Shown here one piece after another: positions 31,986 through 42,834 of a DNA stretch of 64,000 nt. A program made the translations under genes and the position numbers. Origin of the DNA: Vibrio maritimus (GTDB taxonomy: Bacteria; Pseudomonadota; Gammaproteobacteria; Enterobacterales; Vibrionaceae); the NCBI GenBank assembly GCA_000755425.1, contig BBMT01000005.1, positions 310,001 to 374,000 on the forward strand. Reading direction: 5' to 3'. Position 1 is the stretch's first letter. Each line of letters opens with the position of its first letter. Under the pieces are notes generated by a model. That model saw nothing but the letters and a program-made list of their open reading frames with translations, was not told the DNA's origin and made no database searches.

Positions 31986-33146
31986 ATGAGCCAGTCCTTT
32001 CTTCCATTATGTCGACCAGCTGTCGACGAGCAAGATATTCAGTCTGTCGTGGATGTCCTTCGTTCAGGTTGGATCACCACCGGTCCCAAAAACGCAGAAT
32101 TAGAATCTAAGATCTCGGAGCATACTGGCGCACCACATAGCGTAGCGTTAAGTAGTGCGACGGCAGGTATGCATCTTGTTCTTCTTGCGATGGGCATTGG
32201 ACCTGGCGATGAAGTCATCACGCCTTCATTAACATGGGTTTCAACGGTCAACATGATCACTTTGGTGGGTGCGAAACCCGTCTTTGTTGATGTGGATGCT
32301 GATACCTTAATGACAGACGCAGCGAAGATCGAGCCACTTATTACCGATAAGACCAAGCTGATTATCCCTGTGCACTATGCAGGTGCTGCGCTGGATCTTG
32401 ACCCTATTTACGCCCTTGGCGAGAAGTACAATATTCCAGTGATTGAAGATGCGGCGCATGCTCTCGGCACAGAATATAAAGGTCAGCCAATCGGTCACCG
32501 TGGTTCTTGCTTGTTCTCTACCCATGCTATTAAGAATGTGACGACAGCAGAAGGCGGTATTTTTACCACTCACGATGCTGAGTTGGCTGATAAAGTGCGC
32601 CGCCTTAAATTCCATGGTTTAGGCGTAGATGCCTTTGACCGAGAAACACAAGGCCGCGCGCCACAAGCTGAAGTGGTTGAACCTGGCTTTAAATACAACA
32701 TGCCAGACATCTGTGCCGTTCTTGCGCTTGGTCAGATGGATCGTATCGATGAAATCACTGCCAAACGTACCGAGATTGCGCTCACCTACCGCAGCAAGCT
32801 TGAGTCAATCAAAGGTGTTACGCCACTTGGTTTGGCTTCTCACGATCACAAACACTGCTGGCACCTAATGATTGTCAGAGTGGACCCTGCGGTTGCAGGT
32901 TTGACTCGCGATGATCTTATTGCAGCATTAAAAGAGAAAGGCATTGGCGCCGGAATTCACTTCAAGGCTTGCCACACTCAAAAATACTACCGCGAGAATT
33001 ACGCGGAGCTATTTGGGGACATCAACCCGAATCTTCAGAATACCGAACGTAACAGTAATCAAATCTGCTCGTTGCCGCTCTTCCCTGACATGACTCAGGA
33101 TGATGTAGAGCGCGTAGTGAGTGCCGTGTCAGAGATAATTGGATAA
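31986..33146 (+). CDS. arnB: ArnB, UDP-Ara4O aminotransferase
   Basis: A DegT/DnrJ-family PLP aminotransferase of 386 residues. It transaminates UDP-4-keto-arabinose to UDP-L-Ara4N with glutamate. The PLP lysine is in [14 protein letters not shown]; other marks are [10 protein letters not shown] and EDAAHALG. Length and order match E. coli ArnB. It is the first gene of arnBCADTEF, and the gap to arnC is only three bases. Confidence 0.95.
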   Translation: MSQSFLPLCRPAVDEQDIQSVVDVLRSGWITTGPKNAELESKISEHTGAPHSVALSSATAGMHLVLLAMGIGPGDEVITPSLTWVSTVNMITLVGAKPVFVDVDADTLMTDAAKIEPLITDKTKLIIPVHYAGAALDLDPIYALGEKYNIPVIEDAAHALGTEYKGQPIGHRGSCLFSTHAIKNVTTAEGGIFTTHDAELADKVRRLKFHGLGVDAFDRETQGRAPQAEVVEPGFKYNMPDICAVLALGQMDRIDEITAKRTEIALTYRSKLESIKGVTPLGLASHDHKHCWHLMIVRVDPAVAGLTRDDLIAALKEKGIGAGIHFKACHTQKYYRENYAELFGDINPNLQNTERNSNQICSLPLFPDMTQDDVERVVSAVSEIIG

Positions 33147-33149
33147 ACC

Positions 33150-34147
33150 ATGAAACACACTGAAGCCATAAACTTCGTGTCTATCGTTATACCGGTATAC
33201 AACGAAGAAAACTGTCTGCAAGAACTGATTGATCGCACAACGAAAGCCAGTGATAGCCTTGGTAAAGACTACGAGCTGATCTTAGTTGATGACGGCAGTC
33301 GTGACCGCAGCGCAGAAATCATTGAGCAAGCATCGGAAAAAGAAGGTAGCCACGTAGTTGGCGTTATCCTCAACCGCAACTACGGTCAGCACAATGCGAT
33401 CATGGCGGGTTTCGAGCAAGTTCGTGGTGATCTGATAATTACTCTCGATGCGGATCTTCAAAACCCACCAGAAGAGATCCCAAACCTAGTCGCTAAGGCT
33501 GAAGAAGGTTTTGATTCTGTGGGTACTGTTCGTAAGAATCGCCAAGACAGCGCGCTTCGTCGTTATCCATCAAAGCTTATTAATAAGTTAGTCAAACGCT
33601 CTACTGGCGTTGAAATGAATGACTATGGCTGTATGCTTCGTGCCTACCGCCGTCACGTTGTTGATGCGATGCTTGAGTGTCATGAGCGCAGCACCTTTAT
33701 TCCCGTTCTGGCAAACGGCTTTTCTCGTCACACAACAGAAATCGACGTTCACCACGACGAGCGAGCCGATGGCGAGTCGAAATATAGCTTTATGAAGCTC
33801 ATTAGCCTAATGTTTGACTTGATTACCAGTATGACAACCGCGCCATTGCGTTTGCTAAGCATTGTTGGTGGTGGTATCGCTGCAGCAGGTATCGCGTTTG
33901 GCATTATCTTGATGCTGATGCGCATTATGTTTGGTTCTGAGTGGGCAGGCGATGGTCTGTTTACGCTGTTTGCTATCCTATTTGTATTTGTGGGTGCGCA
34001 GTTTGTCGGTCTAGGTTTACTCGGAGATACATTGGCCGCATATACTCTGATGTTAGAGCGCGCCCTCGTTTCTACGTGCAAGACGTGCTGGTGGGTGAAG
34101 CCACTAAGCAAGCCCGTGAAACTGATGAATTAAAGAATAAAGAATAA
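33150..34147 (+). CDS. arnC: ArnC, undecaprenyl-phosphate Ara4FN transferase
   Basis: A GT2-family membrane enzyme of about 332 residues that moves Ara4FN from UDP to undecaprenyl phosphate. The GT-A part has [22 protein letters not shown] and TLDADLQNP. Two C-terminal membrane segments ([18 protein letters not shown] and [20 protein letters not shown]) anchor it. One base is missing near 34062; after the repair the tail reads [15 protein letters not shown], the normal end of ArnC. It lies within the arn operon. Confidence 0.94.
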
Positions 34148-34171
34148 GATTTATATCCAGAGGAATATTCC

Positions 34172-36154
34172 ATGAAAGTAGTAGTGTTTGCCTACCACAA
34201 TATCGGTTGTACTGGCGTTCGTAGCTTGCTGGAAGCAGGTGTGGAAATCGAAGCGGTATTCACCCATGTTGATGACAGCAACGAGAATGTGTTTTTTGAA
34301 TCTGTAGCAAAACTTGCAGCTAAAAACGGTATTCCAGTTTACGCACCAGAAGACGTGAACCACCCTCTATGGGTTGAAAAGATCCGTGCAATGAAGCCAG
34401 ATGCATTGTTCTCATTCTACTATCGCAACATGATCAGCCAAGAAGTGCTGGATATTGCACCAAAAGGTGGCTTTAACCTACACGGTTCTCTGCTTCCTAC
34501 TTACCGCGGCCGTGCTCCAATTAACTGGGCACTAGTGAACGGTGAAACAGAGACAGGTGTAACGCTACACAAAATGGTTCAAAAAGCAGATGCTGGTGAC
34601 ATCGTAGGTCAAGAGAAGATCGCGATCACTGACGAAGACACTGCTGAAACGCTGCATAAGCGTATGAACGTTGCATCTAGTGATTTGCTAAGCAAAGTAC
34701 TACCAACAATCGTTGATGGTTCTTTCAAAGCGACAGCTCAAGACGAAAGCAAAGCAACCTACTTTGGCCGTCGCACTCCAGCTGACGGTGAGATTAAGTG
34801 GTCTAACGATTCTCGCACCGTATTTAATCTAGTGCGTGCAGTGACTGAACCATTCCCTGGTGCATTCACTTTCCTAGGTGAGCGTAAGCTTATTATCTGG
34901 AACGCAGAAGCAAGCGACAAAACTTACGATGTGACTCCGGGTACTATCGTCGCTACATCACCACTAACAATCGCTTGTGCTCAAGGCTCATTGATTGTTA
35001 AGTCAGGTGAAGCGGAAAACGGTCTTTACCTAGGTGGCGAGCAGCTAGCTGCTGAGCTTCACCTTGTTGAAGGCATGCGCTTTGGTCCTCAAGCAAGTGC
35101 ACTTATTAAACGCTAAGAAGCGTCAAAAAGTACTTATCCTTGGTGCTAACGGCTTCATCGGTACTCACCTAACTAAACGTCTTCTAGAGACGGTGGTTAC
35201 GAAGTTTATGCAATGGACATGAACTCGAACCAAATCGAAGAGCACCTAAGCCACCCAGATTTCCACTTCGTTGAAGGTGATATCACAATCCACAACGAGT
35301 GGATCGAATACCACGTTAAGAAGTGTGACATCATTCTTCCACTAGTGGCTATCGCAACACCAATCGAATACACGCGTAACCCACTTCGCGTATTCGAACT
35401 CGACTTTGAAGAGAACCTGAAGATCGTTCGTGCGTGTGTGAAATATAACAAGCGCATCATCTTCCCATCGACGTCAGAAGTGTACGGTATGTCGACGGAT
35501 CCTGAGTTCAACGAAGATACCTCTCCATTGATCGTTGGTCCTATCAACCGTCAGCGCTGGATCTACTCAGTATCTAAACAGCTACTTGACCGTGTTATCT
35601 GGGCTTATGGTAAGAAAGACGGCCTTAAGTTCACGCTATTCCGTCCGTTCAACTGGATGGGTCCACGCCTAGACAGCTTGAACTCTGCACGTATCGGTTC
35701 TAGCCGCGCGATCACTCAGCTTATCCTAAACCTAGTTGAAGGTACGCCGATCAAACTTATCGACGGTGGCGAACAGAAGCGTTGTTTCACTGACATCTCT
35801 GAAGCGATTGAAGCGCTATTCCGCATCATCGAGAACAAAGAAGGTCTGTGTGACGGTCAAATCATCAACATCGGTGCACCAGAAAACGAAGCGAGCATCA
35901 AAGAGCTTGCTGAGACACTGGTTGAGAAGTTTGAGAACCACCCACTGCGTGACCAGTTCCCTCCATTTGCTGGCTACAACCTAGTAGAAAGCAAAGCGTT
36001 CTACGGTGACGGCTACCAAGATGTTCAACACCGTAAACCAAGCATCGCAAACGCGAAGAAACTGCTTGATTGGGAACCAACAGTTCACATGAACGACACA
36101 ATCGAAGAGACACTAGATTTCTTCCTTAAAGGTGCAGTAGCAGAAGATAAGTAA
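34172..36154 (+). CDS. arnA: ArnA, bifunctional UDP-Ara4N formyltransferase / UDP-GlcA decarboxylase
   Basis: A two-domain enzyme of 660 residues after repair. The N-terminal formyltransferase (about 1-305) has the catalytic set FNLHGSLLP and ADAGDI. The C-terminal NAD-dependent decarboxylase has the Rossmann motif [11 protein letters not shown] and FPSTSEVYG; Tyr and Lys of the active site are in the [11 protein letters not shown] segment. Two changes interrupt it: one extra base (or two missing) near 35113-35120, exactly at the link between the domains, and one missing base near 35190. The second domain has no start of its own before its Rossmann motif, so a true split into two genes is unlikely. 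Confidence 0.92.
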
Positions 36155-37068
36155 TGGAACAGAATGAAGTCACTAAAGTCGGTCTTCGTATCGATGTAGA
36201 CACTTTCCGAGGTACCAAACTTGGTGTACCAAAGCTACTCGAGATTTTCGAGAAGCACGGAGTGAAGGCTTCATTCTTCTTTACTGTTGGACCTGATAAC
36301 ATGGGGCGCCATATATGGCGCCTTTTGCGTCCTGCATTTTTGAAGAAGATGCTTCGCTCAAAAGCTGCGAGCTTATACGGCTACGACATCCTGATCCGTG
36401 GCACTATTTGGCCTGGGCCAGTGATTGGTAAAAAGCTCCGTCACATCATAGAAGCGACCGATACTGCGGGTCATGAAATTGGCTTACATGCTTGGGATCA
36501 TCACAAATGGCAGATGAAAACTGACACAATGTCAGCAGAACAGCTGCGCAGTGAGATCACCAAAGGCTACGATATGCTAAAGGCAATCACTGGTCGTGAC
36601 CTGCCTTGCAGTGCGGTTGCCGGTTGGCGCTGTACAGATCAAACTTTGGTTGAAAAAGACGCGTTTCCTTTCCAATATAACAGTGACTGTCGTGGTGACT
36701 CTATCTTCTCTCCTGGTGAGGGAATGGCGCCGCAAATTCCTGTTACACTTCCTACTTATGATGAGTTAGTCGGCCAAGATGGTGTCGACAATAGCAACTA
36801 CAATGACGCTATCCTTAAGCTCATCAAGCGTGATGCTCTAAATGTTTACACCATTCATGCGGAAGTCGAAGGGATAGTTTGTGCTGACATGTTTGAAGAA
36901 TTGATTGTCAGAGCTAAGCAACAGAATATAGAATTCGTGCCCATGATAGATCTGCTTCAAGAAGCAGAGATGCCACTTCCAAAAGATTCGATAAAAAACA
37001 TCGAGATGGAAGGGCGAGAAGGGTGGCTAACGCACCAAGCGTCTTTTGTTGAGCGCATGGGGCTTTAG
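36154..37068 (+). CDS. arnD: ArnD, Ara4FN deformylase
   Basis: A NodB-type polysaccharide deacetylase family enzyme of 304 residues. It removes the formyl group from undecaprenyl-P-Ara4FN before flipping. Metal and acid residues are in RIDVDTFRG and HAWDHHKW. The ATG overlaps the arnA stop (TAATG). Length and order match E. coli. A 145-base palindromic element separates it from arnT. Confidence 0.94.
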   Translation: MEQNEVTKVGLRIDVDTFRGTKLGVPKLLEIFEKHGVKASFFFTVGPDNMGRHIWRLLRPAFLKKMLRSKAASLYGYDILIRGTIWPGPVIGKKLRHIIEATDTAGHEIGLHAWDHHKWQMKTDTMSAEQLRSEITKGYDMLKAITGRDLPCSAVAGWRCTDQTLVEKDAFPFQYNSDCRGDSIFSPGEGMAPQIPVTLPTYDELVGQDGVDNSNYNDAILKLIKRDALNVYTIHAEVEGIVCADMFEELIVRAKQQNIEFVPMIDLLQEAEMPLPKDSIKNIEMEGREGWLTHQASFVERMGL

Positions 37069-37087
37069 TTGCGGCGCGTTGGGTTTT

Positions 37088-37235
37088 AGTTTCTTGTGCG
37101 CTGTTTTTACCCCCTCTAACTCCCCCGGCTACGCGCCGCGTTATTAAGGGGGAACCAGACAGGCAAAGCTTGTTGCTTTTGCTCCTCCCTTAATAAGGGG
37201 AGGCTGGGAGGGGTAAACAGCGCGCAAAGAAACAA
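37088..37235. repeat. Long palindromic (MITE-like) element between arnD and arnT
   Basis: Two arms of about 50-65 bases face each other. The left arm (from 37089) starts GTTTCTTGTGCGCTGTTTTT and continues with a C-rich block and TTATTAAGGGGG. The right arm, read on the minus strand from 37233, starts GTTTCTTTGCGCGCTGTTTA, followed by a C-rich block and CTTATTAAGGG. The left arm has an extra segment of about 14 bases (GGCTACGCGCCGCG). The centre holds a smaller hairpin near GGCAAAGC / GCTTTTGC. It looks like a mobile intergenic repeat; no transposase or clear target duplication is seen. Confidence 0.7.
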
Positions 37236-37306
37236 CACAACAACATTATCAAGTGCCATCAATCAGAGCCCATGACTTCATGGGCTTTTATTCAATTGGA
37301 TGAAGA

Positions 37307-38959
37307 ATGCAACAATCACGAATTAATTGGGCGGTATGGGTACCGCTGTTTTTTATCGCGCTTTACATATTACCGCTCGATTTGCGTCCGTTGTGGTCGC
37401 CAGATGAACTCCGTTATGGTGAGATCTCTCGTGAGATGGTCGCGTCAGGAAATTGGATTGTTCCTACCTTTAACGACCTGCGCTATTTTGAAAAGCCGAT
37501 CATGGGCTATTGGTTCAATGCTATCGCTCAAGTAGTATTTGGTGATACTAATTTCGCTGTGCGTATTGCTTCAGCACTGGCAACCTTAGGTGGTGCGTTA
37601 TTCTTGGTGTCGCTAGTAAGTCGTATGTCTGACCGACGTCAAGGCTGGTTAACTGCAGGCGTGTTCTTGAGCATGTTTATGGTAGCCGCAATTGGTACCT
37701 ATAGTGTACTAGATGGCATGCTCGCATTTTGGCTAACGGCCTGTTATGCCGCGTTCTATTTTGCCACAGAAGCAACGAGTACTAAGCAGCGCTGGCTGCA
37801 TTATGGTCTCGCGGGTTTCTTTTGTGGTTGTGCAGTTCTTACCAAAGGCTTCCTTGCCCTAGCACTGCCAGTGATTGTAGTTGTGCCATACATGATTTTG
37901 CAAAAGCAGTTCCTCGAGATCCTTCGTTGGGGCTGGTGGGTGATGCTGATTGCATTTATCACCTGTTTACCTTGGTCTCTTGCGATCCATGCTGCTGAAC
38001 CTGACTACTGGAACTACTTCTTCTGGGAAGAGCACATTCACCGTTTCTCAGCAGAAGATGCACAACACGCAGCACCGATTTGGTATTACGTTCCGTTCCT
38101 ATTTTTAGGGACGCTTCCTTGGGTGTTCTGGGCGCCATCAGCGACTGTTCAGCTTAAAGGTGAGCTTAGCAAGCCGCTGATTCGTTACTCCATTTTGTGG
38201 GCGTTGATGCCGTTTCTACTGTTCTCTTATGCGAGCGGTAAGCTGGCGACCTACATCTTGCCTTGTATGGCACCGATTGCGATTTTGCTGACACACGGCA
38301 TTCTTAAAGCGTATAGCAAGAAAGCGAAAGGCTTAACGATTGGCTCTCTGATTAACGGTGCATTCTTCGCGATTGTAGCGATCACGTTGATGGTTATGTT
38401 TTTCATGGGTAAGCTGCCATTGGATGAAACCGAGTCGTACCGTCCTTGGATTGCTTTGTTTATCTTAGGTTTTTGGGCTGCATGTGCATTTTTTGCCGCT
38501 AAAGCTAAGTTGTTTGAGCACAAGTTCGCAGCTTATATGCTATCTCCACTAGCGTTGTTTGCACTGTTCTCAACCGTGGTACCAAACACGACCATTGATT
38601 CAAAAATGCCAGGTCGTTTCATGGAAGAGCTAGCACCGAAAGTTACCGACGAAATGGTGCTGATTGCCGACTACCCAGACACAATGTCAGCACTAAACTG
38701 GTATCTAAAACGCACTGATGTCTACTTAACCAAAGGTATGGGTGAAGTCGATTATGGTTTAGCTTATGACGATGCCAATCATCGTTGGGTACCATTTGCA
38801 GATCTAGGTGACTTTATTAAAGAGAAGCAAAAGACGGCGCCAGTACTGCTTCACTTTAGGAACTTGCCGGCATTGCCAGCTGACTTCCCTGTGGCAGATG
38901 ATCACGTTGATCGTGGTCGCTATCATGCGTTGATCTTCAATAAAGTACCGGCTGAGTGA
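37307..38959 (+). CDS. arnT: ArnT, lipid A Ara4N transferase
   Basis: A polytopic GT-C membrane enzyme of 550 residues that transfers Ara4N from undecaprenyl phosphate to lipid A on the periplasmic face. The N-terminal loop has the catalytic SPDELRYGEISREM. About twelve membrane segments are followed by a periplasmic C-terminal domain from about residue 440. Its TGA overlaps the arnE ATG (TGATG). The mature product protects against cationic peptides such as polymyxin. Confidence 0.95.
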   Translation: MQQSRINWAVWVPLFFIALYILPLDLRPLWSPDELRYGEISREMVASGNWIVPTFNDLRYFEKPIMGYWFNAIAQVVFGDTNFAVRIASALATLGGALFLVSLVSRMSDRRQGWLTAGVFLSMFMVAAIGTYSVLDGMLAFWLTACYAAFYFATEATSTKQRWLHYGLAGFFCGCAVLTKGFLALALPVIVVVPYMILQKQFLEILRWGWWVMLIAFITCLPWSLAIHAAEPDYWNYFFWEEHIHRFSAEDAQHAAPIWYYVPFLFLGTLPWVFWAPSATVQLKGELSKPLIRYSILWALMPFLLFSYASGKLATYILPCMAPIAILLTHGILKAYSKKAKGLTIGSLINGAFFAIVAITLMVMFFMGKLPLDETESYRPWIALFILGFWAACAFFAAKAKLFEHKFAAYMLSPLALFALFSTVVPNTTIDSKMPGRFMEELAPKVTDEMVLIADYPDTMSALNWYLKRTDVYLTKGMGEVDYGLAYDDANHRWVPFADLGDFIKEKQKTAPVLLHFRNLPALPADFPVADDHVDRGRYHALIFNKVPAE

Positions 38960-39306
38960 TGACAGTACTGCTGTACATCATTTCTGTACTGGCTAGCTCG
39001 CTAAGTCAATACTGGCAAAAGCGAGCAGCTATGTACTTTGAAGAGAATCCGCAGCTGACGATGATTGGGAAGCTATTTAGCTTCCCAATGATTTTGGGAA
39101 TTGGCTTTTTGGGTACCAGCGCGATTACTTGGCTTGGTGTATTGAGCCAGTGGGACGTGTCAGTCGCTTATCCTTTACTTAGTGTCAACTTTGTCATCAT
39201 GTTATTGGTGTCTAAGTTTACTTTTGGGGAAGTCATTCTGCCAAGGCAATGGTTAGGTGTCATGATGATCATGATTGGCATCGGTATCATTGGGGGCGCA
39301 CACTGA
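38959..39306 (+). CDS. arnE: ArnE, undecaprenyl-P-Ara4N flippase subunit
   Basis: A small EamA/SMR-type membrane protein of 115 residues with four membrane segments; with ArnF it flips undecaprenyl-P-Ara4N across the inner membrane. The family pattern SQYWQKRAA and SVAYPLLSVNFV is clear. The ATG at 38959 overlaps the arnT stop; the GTG three bases earlier is less likely. The stop overlaps the arnF ATG. Confidence 0.9.
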   Translation: MTVLLYIISVLASSLSQYWQKRAAMYFEENPQLTMIGKLFSFPMILGIGFLGTSAITWLGVLSQWDVSVAYPLLSVNFVIMLLVSKFTFGEVILPRQWLGVMMIMIGIGIIGGAH

Positions 39307-39746
39307 TGGTATTGAAAGATCTTAAAGCTGGGCTTCCTATTGCGCTGGTTAGTGTCGTGCTTATTTCTGTCGCACAACTGGCAATGAAGTGGGGCATGGG
39401 CGCATTGTCTGCCGGATGGGCGACACTGCAACCTGCTCTAATGGCTATCGATGTCATAACCGTTGTCTCAGATTTCTGGCCCGCGCTACTTTGCGTCGCT
39501 ATCGGTCTTGGTTGTTACGCGTTGTCTATGGGATGCTGGGTTATGGCATTGAAGCACTTGCCACTTGGTGTTGCTTACCCATTGCTTAGTCTGAGCTATG
39601 TCATAGTTTACGCTTTAGCGGTCACGCTTCCTTGGCTTGATGAGCCATTTAGCTGGGTTAAGCTTTCTGGCATCGGCTGTATTCTCCTTGGCCTCACTCT
39701 CATCTTTACTGCAAAAAATCCAGCTCTTGAGCTGGATTTTTTATGA
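39306..39746 (+). CDS. arnF: ArnF, undecaprenyl-P-Ara4N flippase subunit
   Basis: A membrane protein of 146 residues with four segments, the partner of ArnE. It has SVAQLAMKWGMG near the start and GVAYPLLSLSYVIVYALA. The start MVLKDLKAGLPIAL at 39306 overlaps the arnE stop codon; a longer upstream reading is rejected. The last codons (NPALELDFL) are part of a terminator hairpin that ends the operon. Confidence 0.9.
   Translation: MVLKDLKAGLPIALVSVVLISVAQLAMKWGMGALSAGWATLQPALMAIDVITVVSDFWPALLCVAIGLGCYALSMGCWVMALKHLPLGVAYPLLSLSYVIVYALAVTLPWLDEPFSWVKLSGIGCILLGLTLIFTAKNPALELDFL
39711..39743. terminator. Bidirectional terminator of arn operon and sypR, inside arnF
   Basis: AAAAAATCCAGCTC / GAGCTGGATTTTTT, a perfect inverted repeat with A- and T-runs. 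It lies in the last codons of arnF and 25 bases after the sypR stop, so it can end both convergent operons. Confidence 0.9.
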
Positions 39747-39768
39747 GATGTAGGTTCGTGAATACATA

Positions 39769-40410
39769 CTAACGACCGCGTCCATCGACCATGATTTTCA
39801 GAGTCTTAAACACAATATGCACGTCCGTCATTAGCCACGATTTATACGATGAAAGCGACAGTGCGTAACTGTGGTCGAATCCAACTTTGCTGCGCACATC
39901 TTCAATACAGGTATCATAACCTTGGTTAACTTGCGCAAGTCCTGTGATGCCAGGAAGCACGTCATAAGTGCGTTCAACAAAGAATGGAATATCGTTTTCT
40001 AGTCTTTGATAGAAGTCCGGACGCTCTGGGCGCGGGCCGATAAGCGACATATCTCCACGAAGTACATTGATAAATTGTGGTAATTCATCAAGACGTGTTT
40101 TACGCAGAAAACGGCCAACAGGTGTAATGCGAGGATCGTTTTCCGTTGCCCAAGTTGCACCAGTGCGTGATTCTGCATCGATGTACATGGTTCTAAATTT
40201 AAGCACATGGATAAAATCCATTTTTGTTGGGCTCCATTTACCAACGCGAAGCTGCTGATAAAAAATCGGACCTTTTGAGGTTAGCTTTATCGCTAACGCA
40301 ACGGGGATAAAGAAGATACCGAGAATGAGCATGCCTACGCTCGCGCCGACCAAGTCAAAGATACGCTTTGAGCTACGAATCAGAGTTTTTTCCATATTAA
40401 CCTTTTTCAT
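39769..40410 (-). CDS. sypR: SypR-like initiating sugar-phosphate transferase
   Basis: A monotopic phosphoglycosyl transferase of about 213 residues that puts the first sugar phosphate on undecaprenyl phosphate. The N-terminal membrane helix is [19 protein letters not shown]; the catalytic part has [14 protein letters not shown] [24 protein letters not shown] and [15 protein letters not shown] lies seven bases before the ATG at 40410, so that start is better than the one at 40416. It is the last gene of the polysaccharide locus and overlaps the repaired end of sypQ. Confidence 0.85.
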   Translation of the reverse strand: MKKVNMEKTLIRSSKRIFDLVGASVGMLILGIFFIPVALAIKLTSKGPIFYQQLRVGKWSPTKMDFIHVLKFRTMYIDAESRTGATWATENDPRITPVGRFLRKTRLDELPQFINVLRGDMSLIGPRPERPDFYQRLENDIPFFVERTYDVLPGITGLAQVNQGYDTCIEDVRSKVGFDHSYALSLSSYKSWLMTDVHIVFKTLKIMVDGRGR

Positions 40411-41628
40411 GTTCATTCTCCTGTTGTGGTAGACGTTTCCATGCGCCGTTCTCTAAGCCGATTAGATAGCGAAGACCACCAATCAAGTTTGCAGTGTGTC
40501 CAACGATAGGTACGTAAATGCACGCATTAGCTTAATGGACTGTAGTTTTGGGATAAGGACGCTGATCGCGACTGAACCATAAAGCGCCACTTGTAGTAGT
40601 AAAAAGCTGGTAAATAGAGTGCTGCTCGGTGCCAATATGGCTGATGTGCTCAGGCAGATAAGCATTAAATAAGGGGTCAGTACTCTTAGGCCTTTTCCGG
40701 AAAAGAAGGTAAATGCTGTGCCCTTGTGCTGAGGCGCAAACAGCGGCAGTAGGGCGATAATCTGTTGCATGTTGCCGGCGGATATCCTTAGTCGGCGTTT
40801 AAAGTCTTGGGTCGTGCTGCTGTTTTCCATCTCGATAGCATTCATGTGCGGTTCGTACACAGCTCGATAACCACGACGAACGATGTTCATTGGAATAATG
40901 AAATCATCATTAATGGTGTTGTAAGGCAGTGCTTCAAATAGGTTCGCTCTGATGAAGTAGAGCGCACCGTGGGCACCAATCGTAGAGCCTAAAGTTGACT
41001 CGCTGTATTTCACCTGGTTCTGGTAGCGCCAATATAGCGACTCACCGCGCTCATCTTGCTCTAACAGCTGGTAAGTCGAATTAACCACTCCAACATTTTT
41101 GTCCTGAAAATGATGCGCTGCGAGCTTAAGTGCATCAATAGAAATCAATGCTGAAACATCTGAGATACAAGTGATATCAGTTTTAATCACCGACAAGTGC
41201 TGATTAAGTCGGTATACCTTTCCTTGGTTGTCACTATTGTCGATGATCCTAAACAGGGTATCGCAGCATATGGCCTCTTGAATGGTTTCCTCGGCAACTG
41301 CGATGGTGTTGTCAGTGCTACCATCGTTGATAATAATGACTTCCAGCTTACCGCGAGGGTAGTCAAGTACTGCGCAGTTCCGAATCTTATCGGCTATCCA
41401 CTTTTCCTCGTTATAAGCAGGGATGACGATAGTGATCGATGGTAGTTCTTTATGGTTTTCTAATTGATAAAGTGGCACTCGCTTCGCTTTAGGCAGCGGA
41501 TGGCGTGACGCCCACCATTTCAAAAGCATCGGGTAAATAGCATGGTGATAGACGATAAAAAAAGCACTAGTCCAAAACAAGCTAATAAGTAGTGTTTGCA
41601 TATCTATTCCTTGAGTTGCGTCAGTCAT
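40397..41628 (-). CDS. sypQ: SypQ-like membrane glycosyltransferase (GT2)
   Basis: A GT2 glycosyltransferase of about 410 residues with an N-terminal membrane segment, a GT-A domain (TIVIPAYNEEKWI, IINDGSTDNT, CISDVSALI, and QDFKRRLRIS in the QxxRW position) and C-terminal membrane segments. One base is missing near 40505; after the repair the tail VGHTANLIGGLRYLIG continues to a stop that overlaps sypR. A second start at 41601 (MQTLLISLF) has a stronger AAGGA site and may be the true one. It resembles hyaluronan-synthase-like processive enzymes. Confidence 0.8.
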
Positions 41629-41631
41629 TAT

Positions 41632-42755
41632 TTATGCCTTAGCCGCTAGTGCGCGGTAAGCTTGGCTCATGGTACGTACATCGTTATGCTCGACCACAAA
41701 ATCTCTCGGTGTAAATAAGTGACGAGTCTCAATGGCTTTCTCGAGCGTGGCTAATAGTGAAAAGACGCGTTTGGATTTTGTCGTGAGTCCAGAAAGGGGA
41801 CACAAAGTTTCTCGCGCTGCGCCCACATCGGTCACTACAACTGGGATATTGCAAGCCTGAGCTTCAAGTGGAGACAGTGGAAATCCTTCGCAGCTAGATG
41901 GTAGGCAGAATAAATCCAGCGATTGATAAAAGCTTGGCATATCGCTCACTAACCCCAAGAAGTGAACGCGATGGCTGATGTTTAGGTTTTGACAAAGCTG
42001 TTTTAACTCTTGCTCTAAAGGCCCGGCGCCAGCAATCGCTAAGTGCGTGTTCTCGGGTAGGCGCGATACCGCTTTGATGAGTGTAGTGTGGGATTTAACG
42101 GGAACCAATCGACCAGCAGTACCAATAAGTAGAGTATCTGCTGGTAGGCCGAGAATACGTCTTGCAGCCGCTTGATTGGCAGGGACAAAGCGATTGCAGT
42201 CGATACCATTTTTAATCACTTTTGACTCTGTAAATGGGAACAACTCATTTAATTGCTTGCTTACTTCGTCTGCGTCTGCAATCAATATTGGGTTCACTAG
42301 CTTTAACGCCAGTGTTTCAACGTGACGACGCTTGGTATTTTGTAGGTGCCACATGTCGTGCTCGGTATGAATACAAGTCTCTATTCGAGCCATTCTTGCG
42401 GCAATGCCACCGTACAGAAGTGGGCCGATATGATGAGTGTGAACCACGTCGGCACTGAGGCGTTTTAGCTCGGCGCTTAGTTGTTTAATCAGTGAGAGCT
42501 GAAAACCTTCAGCTTTGTTCAAAAACACCAACTGCGACTGGAAATGTCGCAAAATAGGCCAGTGTTGAATCGCTTGTTGCTGAGTCCCTTCCAAGCTAAT
42601 GACGTAGCAGCGCTCGTGAGTGGGAGTTTGCTTTAACAGCTCAATGACCATGGTTTCAAGGCCGCCTGGCGCTAGATGCTGAACAATATGCACCGTTGTT
42701 AGTGTTACTTTCCCGCCTTGAACCTAGTGGAATGTTTGCGCTGAGTTGCCATCAT
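41632..42755 (-). CDS. sypP: SypP-like glycosyltransferase (GT4)
   Basis: A GT-B fold GT4 enzyme of about 374 residues. It has the N-terminal APGGLETMVIELL and the C-terminal GTAGRLVPVKSH and PSSCEGFPLSPLEAQACNIPVV, with the EX7E pattern. The first 20 residues are recovered by restoring one base near 42712: an ATG at 42755 with AAGGAG five bases away then reads MMATQRKHSTRFKAG into VTLTTVHIVQHL. It follows its own sigma-54 promoter and heads the sypPQR unit. The acceptor sugar is unknown. Confidence 0.8.
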
Positions 42756-42834
42756 TCTCGTCTCCTTACTTGTATCATTCGCCGTTCTCGTCGTGTTGCA
42801 AATTAACGATGGCAGCGCCGTTTACTATAAGAAT

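Noticed and set aside
36154..37068. Premature start or fusion of arnD with arnA
   Set aside because: The TAATG overlap and normal 304-residue length show two separate coupled genes.
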